Source: JACMMS01 sp043772865
GTDB taxonomy: Bacteria; Pseudomonadota; Gammaproteobacteria; Burkholderiales; Methylophilaceae
Assembly: GCA_043772865.1 (NCBI GenBank)
Contig: JAYVFU010000218.1
Coordinates: forward strand, 1 to 8,606
DNA length: 8,606 nt
Reading direction: 5' to 3'
Part shown: in pieces, positions 1-6,063 of the stretch
How the letters are laid out: each line of letters opens with the position of its first letter
Numbering within the stretch: position 1 is the first letter of the stretch
Notes under the pieces: generated by a model
Told to the model about the DNA's origin: nothing
The model's database searches: none
What the model saw: the letters and a program-made list of their open reading frames with translations, nothing else
Position numbers and translations under genes: made by a program

Positions 1-1466
1 CGCGCTGAAATCACTAGGCCAGCAGCCTCTAACTGCGCCACATAATGATTATTCACTTCATAACGATGGCGATGACGCTCATTCACTTGCACACCGTAAA
101 TACCAGCCGCCATTGTATGAGGTACAATTGGACAAGATTGCGCGCCTAGGCGCATGGTGCCACCTAAGTCAGAGTCTTTATTGCGTGTTTTTAAGCTACC
201 ATCTGCTGCTTGCCACTCGGTAATTAAACCAACCACTTGATGCGGGCTTTGTGGGTTAAATTCGGTACTATTAGCATCGGTTAATTTTGCTTGGTTACGC
301 GCAAATTCAATCACGGCTAACTGCATGCCCAGGCAAATACCAAGATAGGGCACTTTTTGCTCACGTGCAAAGCGAATAGCGGCAATTTTGCCTTCTGTAC
401 CACGCACACCAAAACCGCCAGGCACCAAAATGGCATCCATGGCTTTAAGTGCATCGGTACCATTTTTCTCAATTTCTTCAGAATCCATATAGTGGATTTT
501 CACTTTAGATTCTGTATGAATGCCAGCATGTATTAAAGATTCTGTCAGCGATTTATACGACTCTGTTAAATCAACATATTTACCGACAAACGCGATATTA
601 ACCAAATGTTTTGGATTAGCCAGCGCATGTACGATGTTTTTCCATGCGGTTAAATCAGCTGCTTTTGCTAAAATATTGAGTTTATGACAGACGATTTCAT
701 CCAACATTTGATCATGTAGTAGGCCTGGAATCGCATAAATCGAATCTGCATCTATCGCAGATATAACCGCTTCTGAAGCTACGTTTGTAAATAATGCGAT
801 TTTTTTACGCTCATCATCTGGAATGTTACGATCAGCACGGCACAACAAAATATCTGGCTGGATACCAATTTCACGCAACTCTTTAACCGAATGCTGCGTT
901 GGCTTAGTTTTTAATTCGCCCGCAGCGGCTATCCAAGGCAATAAGGTTAAATGGATATAACAAGCATTGGTTTTACCTTCCTCAAAGCCCATTTGACGAA
1001 TAGCTTCTAAAAATGGTAACGATTCAATATCACCAACTGTGCCACCCACCTCCACAATCGCAACATCAGCACCTTCTGCACCACGTTTTACATGTGCTTT
1101 AATTTCATCGGTGATGTGTGGAATCACTTGAACAGTTTTGCCCAAATACTCACCACGACGTTCTTTTTTAATCACAGTTTCGTAAATCTGACCTGTGGTG
1201 AAGTTATTACGCTTAGCCATACGCTGGCTGATAAAACGCTCGTAATGGCCTAAATCCAAGTCAGTTTCAGCACCATCATCGGTCACAAATACTTCACCAT
1301 GCTGGAATGGCGACATAGTGCCTGGGTCTACATTAATATAAGGGTCGAGTTTGAGCATGGTGACTTTAATGCCACGTGATTCTAAGATTGCACCAAGGCT
1401 AGCAGCGGCTATACCTTTGCCTAAAGAAGAAACTACACCGCCGGTGACGAATACATATTTGGTCAT
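1..1466 (-). CDS. pyrG: CTP synthase, 3' end beyond the window
   Basis: Makes CTP from UTP, ATP and glutamine, the last step of de novo pyrimidine nucleotide synthesis, in the cytoplasm. About 488 codons are visible from ATG at 1464–1466, against roughly 545 residues in the family, so about 55 C-terminal residues are missing. Seen in the translation: the N-terminal synthetase P-loop region (TGGVVSSLGKGI, residues 8–19), the hallmark stretch NVDPGTMSPFQHGEVFVTDD, and EVGGTVGDIES. The C-terminal glutaminase domain carries the nucleophile elbow GICLGMQ with Cys378 and an upstream GGFGVRG oxyanion loop. The catalytic His/Glu of the glutaminase triad would lie past the edge. No frameshift is seen. 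No strong Shine-Dalgarno precedes the ATG, but the start matches the family N-terminus exactly. A plausible sigma-70 promoter lies about 35 bp upstream. Confidence 0.98.
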   Translation of the reverse strand, partial: MTKYVFVTGGVVSSLGKGIAAASLGAILESRGIKVTMLKLDPYINVDPGTMSPFQHGEVFVTDDGAETDLDLGHYERFISQRMAKRNNFTTGQIYETVIKKERRGEYLGKTVQVIPHITDEIKAHVKRGAEGADVAIVEVGGTVGDIESLPFLEAIRQMGFEEGKTNACYIHLTLLPWIAAAGELKTKPTQHSVKELREIGIQPDILLCRADRNIPDDERKKIALFTNVASEAVISAIDADSIYAIPGLLHDQMLDEIVCHKLNILAKAADLTAWKNIVHALANPKHLVNIAFVGKYVDLTESYKSLTESLIHAGIHTESKVKIHYMDSEEIEKNGTDALKAMDAILVPGGFGVRGTEGKIAAIRFAREQKVPYLGICLGMQLAVIEFARNQAKLTDANSTEFNPQSPHQVVGLITEWQAADGSLKTRNKDSDLGGTMRLGAQSCPIVPHTMAAGIYGVQVNERHRHRYEVNNHYVAQLEAAGLVISA

Positions 1467-1500
1467 GAAAATTGCTTTTGATGTGTACTGACGGAAACAG

Positions 1501-1528
1501 ATTTTACCGCAAAACTGAGGTGCCTCAA
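1501..1528 (-). promoter_or_regulatory. Putative pyrG sigma-70 promoter
   Basis: Read on the minus strand, TTGAGG (1523–1528, four of six consensus bases) is followed after 16 bp by TAAAAT (1501–1506, five of six). This predicts a start near 1494 and a leader of about 28 nt before the pyrG ATG. The -35 hexamer overlaps a perfect 12-bp palindrome, TGAGGTGCCTCA (1516–1527), that could be an operator. Promoter and operator are both inference from sequence only. Confidence 0.45.
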
Positions 1529-1628
1529 AACGTTTGGGAAAATAAATTGGGATATTTAACTGTACGTTTTTAATAGCATTTAATTAAAACCTAACGCAAA
1601 CAAAGTCCATTTAGGTATAACACTTAAT

Positions 1629-1678
1629 TAATTAGCATACTTTCCGGCTTGAAATCACTAAAATAGTTCTGCTAATTA
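1629..1678. repeat. Short inverted repeat upstream of pyrG
   Basis: TAATTAGCA (1629–1637) and its exact reverse complement TGCTAATTA (1670–1678) are separated by 32 bp, about 100 bp upstream of the putative pyrG promoter. The arms are AT-rich and may be chance or a pair of regulator half-sites. Nothing else in 1530–1760 could be assigned. Confidence 0.25.
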
Positions 1679-1765
1679 GTATGGTAGTAGTGGTGTGTAA
1701 TGTTTTAAATTCTACAAAAATCTGACTTAGCAAAATTATTTTTTGTTGATGGCTATTGAAATTTT

Positions 1766-1788
1766 GCCTTCGCGACGAGGCGTCGCCC
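1766..1788. repeat. GC-rich REP-like palindrome
   Basis: A perfect 6-bp stem GCGACG / CGTCGC (1772–1777 and 1781–1786) with loop AGG sits in an otherwise AT-rich gap between pyrG and the broken protease gene. Its composition contrasts strongly with its surroundings, as REP-type extragenic palindromes do. It shares the 9-mer GCCTTCGCG (1766–1774) with the repeat at 4575–4583. That it belongs to a genome-wide family is inference. Confidence 0.4.
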
Positions 1789-1937
1789 TACAATGAATAC
1801 GTTTTATAATGGCATTTTTTGTGCCGAATGAAATATTGAAGTTTAATTTATAACGGTTTTACTTGAAAATAATTCTAGCTTACGCAAGGGCATTTAAACT
1901 TGATAAATGACGACACCTAAATTAAGGTAGTTAGCAA

Positions 1938-2005
1938 AACGCTAAGCGCTTATAAACTCGAAAAAACTAGCCCATATTGGCAGGAGTTTATAAACGCTTT
2001 ACGTT
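1938..2005 (-). terminator. Long imperfect inverted repeat after the protease gene, possible terminator or mRNA 3' structure
   Basis: Two 22-nt arms (1938–1959 and 1984–2005) are complementary at 19 of 22 positions around a 24-nt loop, starting 10 nt past the stop codon of the M48 gene. In minus-strand RNA two of the three mismatches become G·U pairs, leaving a single A·A, which fits a structure working in the minus-strand transcript. No U-run follows, so a textbook intrinsic terminator is not supported. An mRNA-stabilising hairpin or a small non-autonomous element remain possible. Confidence 0.45.
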
Positions 2006-2015
2006 ACTATTGCAG

Positions 2016-3147
2016 TTATACTGTCAACGTATGCTCAGCTTTAACGACAGGCTCGCTCACATTATTGTTTTTAAGTTCTAGCTTTAAGGGCTGACCGTTT
2101 TCAATTTTCATATTAATTTCTTTGACCGTTGATTCAATCGATACAAATCGCTCTGGCGTAGTTGGGTGAGAAGTTTTCATGGTGATTGCCTGCGAATTGC
2201 TAACAACCATTCTGCGCCAAAACTCAGCCGCGTGATCAATATCATAATTGGCTTTTTTCATAAAATATAAACCTACATAATCGGCCTCTTGTTCAAAAGA
2301 GACAGAATAAAGCATTGCCAGCAAGGCCTGCACCTAAGCGTGTAAAATCGCCATTAGTGTTTACTCCTGCGGTAGCCGCTGCAACATCTAGTAACAAACC
2401 AAAAAATCCGCCGACCGTGGCATTTTTCTGTTTGGCGTCTATATGCTTCATGGAGTTATGCGCTAATTCATGGCTAACTACCAGTGCAATTTCTTCGTCA
2501 GACTTAAAGAAATCCATCATTTCTTTATAAACGATAATATTTTTACCATCTGCATAAGCATTTTTTACATCGTCAGGCGCCAATAGAATTGAAAAGTCAC
2601 AAGCTTTTACCGGCGTAATACCCACTATTTTCTCGACAGAATTTCTAATAACCAAAATTTGCACAGGCGAAAAATTTTTGCCTGATAAAACCAATTTATC
2701 TTTTATTTGCTTTGCTGATTCTTTACCTATTGGCACCAGCCAATTATCAATAGATACCAAGGTGGCACCTGCTTTTAGCTCACCTTTATCAGCTGGAGAT
2801 AGCGGCGTTTCATTGAGTAGTTTAAATTTTTCAGAAACATTATATTTAGTTTTTGCAGGTTCTTTCATGGCTGCATTAAAGCTGTCTTGATTCCAATATT
2901 CAAAGCCATAATACGCGCCAATTTTATCGCTACACAAATCGGTGCCGTTAGTAACAATGCGCGATGCTACGTTTTGCAGTTTATTGTAATTGCTCAAATA
3001 ATCGTCTAGCACCAGCATTTGTTGCTTTTTAGTTTCAGCGTCTGTGCTCGCACTGGTTGGGGTTGGCATGCGTGATTGAGGTGTGGCACAGCCAACCAAA
3101 GTCATTGTGAGTAATACTGTTAGACCCATACGTGATTTTTTATACAT
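2016..3147 (-). pseudogene. M48-family metallopeptidase lipoprotein, disrupted by a one-base frameshift
   Basis: Reads as a secreted zinc protease lipoprotein. From ATG at 3145–3147: basic n-region, hydrophobic core and lipobox LVGC with Cys20, then a PDZ-like region (roughly residues 120–190, AGATLVSIDNWLVP), then HELAH at residues 226–230 as the HExxH zinc site. The frame runs into TGA at 2293–2295. In the next frame the protein continues as YSVSFEQEADYVGLY, which carries the third zinc-ligand Glu, then SHPTTPERF and a stop at 2016–2018. Removing one base from the AAA run at 2309–2311 (TTT in the gene) joins them as GNAYSVSFEQEADY and gives a 376-residue protein of normal M48 architecture. 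Without the fix the product lacks its third zinc ligand and should be inactive. A single-base assembly error is the main alternative. An in-frame start at 3195 is less likely because it would bury the signal peptide. Confidence 0.88.
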
Positions 3148-3164
3148 TTTTATTCCATTTAGGT

Positions 3165-3250
3165 TAATTATTATTAATGTCGTGTTTGCACACAAATTTT
3201 TAAAAGCAATGTTTAAGCCATATAGTTTAGAAAAGATAATTATTATTAAT
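3165..3250. repeat. Pair of 14-bp AT-only direct repeats
   Basis: TAATTATTATTAAT occurs at 3165–3178 and again exactly at 3237–3250, one copy every 72 bp, in the region upstream of the broken lipoprotease gene. The repeats could be regulator sites or low-complexity AT-rich sequence. I see no convincing promoter for the protease here. Confidence 0.4.
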
Positions 3251-3487
3251 TACAATAGATTAGATTAAATTAAAGCTTTTAAATACTAGCGAAAATTTAA
3301 AGAAACATGACACTAAATGTTACAAATCTAATTAACTTGACAACAAATTGGCACCTTTTAATCACTAATTGCAACAAGAAAATCGGTAGTAAACAAGCCA
3401 TCAGAAATTAGTGCATAAATATCATTTAAAGCAATCATCTTTTACACAAGTTGGATTCGCCTGCAAGAATGCAGCTGTTATCACATA

Positions 3488-3680
3488 TGTATCAAGAGTT
3501 GTTTGCTAACAGGCTAACTATGTATGGGCTTGCTATTGCGGTTGTGTGTTAGTTTGTGGTAAATGGTTGCTGATAAAGCCCCCAAAGTAGGTGGCTTGAG
3601 TTCTTGAACCCAAGCGGAATTGACAAATTTCACGTTTGCAACGCGTGGTCACTAGTGACACGTACTACAAGTCTGACATT
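3488..3680 (+). ncRNA. Candidate structured small RNA, possibly 6S RNA
   Basis: This gap has no credible protein gene but contains nested pairings that close into a rod of about 190 nt. The closing stem is 3492–3502 with 3667–3676 (nine pairs, one bulge, one mismatch). An inner helix is 3522–3528 with 3659–3665. An apical hairpin is 3576–3583 with 3590–3597 around loop AAAGTA, almost exactly at the midpoint. Alternative local hairpins exist: GCTTG-A-GTT / AAC-C-CAAGC at 3594–3615, and a nine-pair stem-loop near 3644–3662 with one bulged G. Length, long-rod shape and the CTTGAACC motif recall proteobacterial 6S RNA, which has a CTTGAACC hairpin in E. coli. Family assignment is from memory, not a covariance search. 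The promoter is weak (TTGGAT at 3451, TGTTAT at 3476, 19-bp spacer), so ends are approximate. If real it is divergent from the protease and convergent with the aldolase gene. Confidence 0.42.
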
Positions 3681-3716
3681 AAAAAAATAGTACTTTATGG
3701 AGTTGAAACCCTAACA

Positions 3717-3735
3717 AAAATAAGCAAGTTATTTT
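3717..3735. terminator. Weak AT-only hairpin between the aldolase gene and the candidate RNA
   Basis: AAAATAA (3717–3723) pairs with TTATTTT (3729–3735) around a GCAAG loop, about 30 bp past the aldolase stop. The stem has no GC pairs, so at best it is a weak bidirectional terminator for the converging transcripts. Confidence 0.2.
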
Positions 3736-3764
3736 AAGGTTAAGTGGCGGTTTTTATTTAATTT

Positions 3765-4421
3765 TCAGGCTTTATTTGCCCAAACTCCATAGCCTTTAAA
3801 CCTCTCCTGCACGTCCAACATTTCTTGCTGACTCAAAATATACGGCTCACCTATCTGCAATGCGCGTAAATACTGCTCACATAAAGTTTCTACTTCTTGC
3901 GTCATATTCAAGGCTTTTTCTAGAGTTTCACCCAAGGCAATCATGCCATGATTAGCCAATAAGCAAGCTTTGCGGTTTTGTAATGCAATTAATGCATAGT
4001 CTGATAACTGCTGGCTACCAAACAGCGCATAAGGTGCGCAGCGAATGCTGGCACCGCCTGCTAGCGCAATCATATAGTGGAATGCTGGAATATCGCGACG
4101 AAAGGTGCTTAACGTTGTAGCAAACATGCTGTGGGTATGAATTACTGCATTGACTTCTGGTTTATTTTTTAAAATATCTAAGTGAAAACGCCATTCGGAT
4201 GATGGCTCGCGCTGACCTTTGGCATTGCCTGAAAAATCCATCCACACCATATCAGCGGGCGACATACTATCTATTGGCATGCCTGACGGTGTGATTAAAA
4301 AGCCATCATTAGCTCTAACACTTGCATTGCCTGATGTGCCTTTATTTAAGCCGAGTTTGGCTAGGGTTTGGCAGGTTGCTAATAGTTGTTCACTTAATAT
4401 TGATTGACTTAGATTATTCAT
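3765..4421 (-). CDS. Class II aldolase, FucA/Ald2 type (probable 5-methylthioribulose-1-P / 5-deoxyribulose-1-P aldolase)
   Basis: Predicted cytoplasmic zinc aldolase of 218 residues that cleaves a ribulose-1-phosphate derivative to dihydroxyacetone phosphate and an aldehyde. Phosphate-binding GTSGNASVR lies at residues 28–36 and TPSGM at 44–48. The proposed catalytic Glu76 is in SSEWRFH, and zinc ligands are His95, His97 (HTHS) and His158 (ANHGM). All four are offset by +3 from E. coli FucA Glu73, His92, His94 and His155. I chose ATG at 4419–4421 because AAGGA precedes it by 4 nt; a GTG at 4431–4433 lies in the repeat and in front of that ribosome site. The gene follows mtnA, so an Ald2 role in the DHAP shunt is more likely than fuculose metabolism. 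MtnB dehydratase is a related fold and the main alternative, but no MtnC/MtnD-type partners are visible. The family is sure; the exact substrate is inferred. Confidence 0.88.
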   Translation of the reverse strand: MNNLSQSILSEQLLATCQTLAKLGLNKGTSGNASVRANDGFLITPSGMPIDSMSPADMVWMDFSGNAKGQREPSSEWRFHLDILKNKPEVNAVIHTHSMFATTLSTFRRDIPAFHYMIALAGGASIRCAPYALFGSQQLSDYALIALQNRKACLLANHGMIALGETLEKALNMTQEVETLCEQYLRALQIGEPYILSQQEMLDVQERFKGYGVWANKA

Positions 4422-4432
4422 TTTTTCCTTCA

Positions 4433-4592
4433 CGTCATTCCCGCATACGACTTTGCAAGTGCTTTAGCGGTTAGAAAATTGGAGTACCATTGTGATGCGA
4501 AGGCTGGAATCCAGTTAAGTTTCAACACCATATAACTTAGTTACATTTTTAATAATCACGCTGACTGGATTCCCGCCTTCGCGGGAATGACG
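4433..4592. repeat. REP/dRS3-like inverted-repeat element between mtnA and the aldolase gene
   Basis: The right unit, 4564–4592, contains a perfect hairpin ATTCCCGC / GCGGGAAT (4569–4576 and 4581–4588) with a CTTC loop. The left unit is the same sequence in opposite orientation but split: CGTCATTCCCGC at 4433–4444 and GCGAAGGCTGGAATCCAGT at 4497–4515, separated by 52 bp. The core resembles the dispersed ATTCCC–N8–GGGAAT repeats of Neisseria (dRS3) and paired REP elements in other Proteobacteria. It fills nearly the whole 186-bp gap and ends right at the aldolase ribosome site, so it would be transcribed in the mtnA–aldolase message, where such hairpins can affect mRNA stability or partial termination. 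Confidence 0.7.
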
Positions 4593-4607
4593 GTGGTTAT
4601 ATAAATT

Positions 4608-5762
4608 CTAATGTGATAAATTTAAATCAATCAAATCGCTTGGAGCATACACGCCATGCTCAGTGATAATCCCTGTCACTAAGCGTGCTGGCGTGACATC
4701 AAATGCAGGATTTGCCACTTGCGTTTTTACTGTTAAATTATCTGGCGGCAAAATATTGATTTCAGCAATTTCACCATTGGCCAATTTCCCAGTGAGATGT
4801 GATACTTCATGGGCGCTACGTTGCTCAATTTCAATTTCTTTTAAGCCATTTGCAATAGTCCAATCGATTGTAGGTGATGGCACTGCCGCATAAAATGGTA
4901 CTTGATTATCAAAGGCGGCCAGCGCTTTAAGATAAGTACCAATTTTATTGCACACATCACCAGATGCGGTGACGCGATCCGCACCAACAATCACCATATT
5001 TACCAAACCATGTAGCATTAAATGGCCGCCTGCATTATCACTAATAACAGTATGCGGCACGCCATGCTGTGCTAGCTCCCACGCTGTGAGGGCAACCCCT
5101 TGGTTACGCGGGCGCGTTTCATCTACCCACACATGCACGGCTATGCCAGCATCATGTGCGGCGTATACTGGAGCTAGCGCTGTACCAAAATCTACTGTAG
5201 CTAGCCAACCCGCATTACAGTGCGTCAATACATTAAAAGCCTTAATATTTAAGGGATTGCTATTCAAGGGATTACTAGCACTTACTAATTGTTGAGCCGC
5301 CAGCGTTTTAATTATAGCTAAACCATGCGCACCAATTGCCTGATTAAGCTTAATGTCTTCTTCACAAATGGCAGCGGCTTCTTTCCATGCAGTCATATTG
5401 CGCTTAGATATTGGCAATTCTAACAATTTAGCCAACATGCGATTAACCGCCCATTGCAAATTAACTGCTGTGGGACGGCTCTCTATTAAGTCTTTACCTA
5501 CTTGTTGCAAATAAACATTACTTTCTGCGTCATTTTCACTGCTATCGATAGAGCTTGCTAACGCTAATCCATAAGCTGCTGCAGCGCCGATAAGTGGCGC
5601 GCCACGCACTTGCATAGTTTTAATTGCCTTTATCATTGCTTGGTGCGTATGAATTTCGGCAATACAAAATTGATGGGGTAATAAAGTTTGATCAATAATA
5701 TGCACCGATTTAAGGCGGGGGCTAGGCCAGATGGTTCTATAATTTTGGTGTTGTACTTGCAT
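4608..5762 (-). CDS. mtnA: Methylthioribose-1-phosphate isomerase
   Basis: Isomerises 5-methylthioribose-1-phosphate to 5-methylthioribulose-1-phosphate in salvage of methylthioadenosine from SAM-dependent polyamine and other reactions; members can also use 5-deoxyribose-1-phosphate. The 384-residue product is related to eIF2B subunits. Visible motifs: MQVRGAPLIG (50–59), THCNAG with the catalytic-site Cys182, WVDETRPRNQG (212–222), VGADRV with Asp262, GDVCNKIGTY (268–277), VPSPTIDW (294–301) and the C-terminal NPAFDVTPARLVTGIITE. ATG at 5760–5762 has AAGAG 9 nt upstream and fits the family N-terminus. A 15-bp in-frame tandem duplication (SNPLN twice, residues 163–172) sits in a variable loop before the active-site strand. 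The class II aldolase follows downstream on the same strand. No convincing promoter was found in the AT-rich upstream gap. Confidence 0.96.
   Translation of the reverse strand: MQVQHQNYRTIWPSPRLKSVHIIDQTLLPHQFCIAEIHTHQAMIKAIKTMQVRGAPLIGAAAAYGLALASSIDSSENDAESNVYLQQVGKDLIESRPTAVNLQWAVNRMLAKLLELPISKRNMTAWKEAAAICEEDIKLNQAIGAHGLAIIKTLAAQQLVSASNPLNSNPLNIKAFNVLTHCNAGWLATVDFGTALAPVYAAHDAGIAVHVWVDETRPRNQGVALTAWELAQHGVPHTVISDNAGGHLMLHGLVNMVIVGADRVTASGDVCNKIGTYLKALAAFDNQVPFYAAVPSPTIDWTIANGLKEIEIEQRSAHEVSHLTGKLANGEIAEINILPPDNLTVKTQVANPAFDVTPARLVTGIITEHGVYAPSDLIDLNLSH
5248..5277. repeat. 15-bp tandem duplication inside mtnA
   Basis: Two adjacent 15-bp units (5248–5262 and 5263–5277) differ at two positions and keep frame, encoding SNPLN twice. 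It lies in a linker before the conserved THCNAG motif and is probably a tolerated replication-slippage duplication. Confidence 0.75.
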
Positions 5763-5895
5763 ACACTAAACTCTTAAAAAAGTAATGTGAAAGTTTTAAT
5801 TTATTCATCATTTTTTGTTGATATTTGTAAAAAATTATCTTGCAATTTTATGATAATTTCCAGCCTTTTACATAAGTTCAATTTAAAGTTAATTC

Positions 5896-5930
5896 TTACC
5901 CACAAAAACTGTGGATAACTTTGTGAATAG
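5896..5930. promoter_or_regulatory. Cluster of DnaA-box-like 9-mers
   Basis: TGTGGATAA at 5910–5918 is the exact reverse complement of the DnaA box TTATCCACA. TTACCCACA at 5896–5904 differs from it by one base in the opposite orientation, and TGTGAATAG at 5922–5930 differs by two. All three lie within 35 bp in the very AT-rich gap 5763–6063 between tatD and mtnA. That spacing is typical of DnaA-bound loci, such as an origin, a DnaA-titration site or a DnaA-controlled promoter. No dnaA, dnaN or other origin-linked gene is in the window, so an origin is not claimed. The rest of this 300-bp gap holds no gene that I can support. Confidence 0.4.
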
Positions 5931-6011
5931 TTGTGACTTAAAAACGTAACATACCAATTTTAAAGGGTTTTTTCAAAACGCTTAATTTTTAACCTAATTT
6001 AAAATCCAATA

Positions 6012-6043
6012 AAATCAATGGCTTACATAACGGGTATTGATTT
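6012..6043 (-). terminator. Possible weak terminator after tatD
   Basis: AAATCAAT (6012–6019) and ATTGATTT (6036–6043) form an 8-bp stem with a 16-nt loop, 20 bp past the tatD stop. On the minus strand it is followed by a T-rich but interrupted stretch. It is AT-rich with a large loop, so function as a terminator is doubtful. Confidence 0.25.
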
Positions 6044-6063
6044 ATAACGTTTTTTTGACTATG

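Noticed and set aside
2016..2333. A separate 105-residue gene starting at GTG 2331–2333
   Set aside because: It is the C-terminal part of the M48 protease in the shifted frame: it begins with the zinc-ligand segment and has no ribosome site of its own.
2293..2333. Programmed ribosomal frameshifting in the protease
   Set aside because: A +1 change is needed and there is no slippery heptamer, slow codon with Shine-Dalgarno-like stimulator, or known precedent for M48 lipoproteases.
3148..3195. N-terminal extension of the M48 protein to ATG 3193–3195
   Set aside because: The extension would put 16 residues before the lipoprotein signal peptide; the start at 3147 gives a normal signal and lipobox Cys at residue 20.
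3337..3365. TTGACA at 3337–3342 as a promoter for the candidate RNA
   Set aside because: The -35 is perfect, but no acceptable -10 lies 16–18 bp downstream, and it is about 150 bp before the start of the paired region.
3487..3552. Short plus-strand ORF of 21 codons at ATG 3487
   Set aside because: No Shine-Dalgarno, and it overlaps the candidate RNA; coding is not supported.
4422..4433. GTG start for the aldolase at 4431–4433
   Set aside because: It lies at the edge of the repeat and the following AAGGA is the ribosome site for ATG 4419–4421, which also aligns better with FucA.
4948..5295. 115-residue plus-strand open frame
   Set aside because: It lies wholly inside mtnA on the opposite strand, is Ser/Ala/Thr/Cys-rich and has no family resemblance; the same applies to the other plus-strand frames within genes.
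5900..5914. CCACA…TGTGG as a terminator hairpin
   Set aside because: The 5-bp stem without a T-run is better explained as two opposed DnaA-like boxes.
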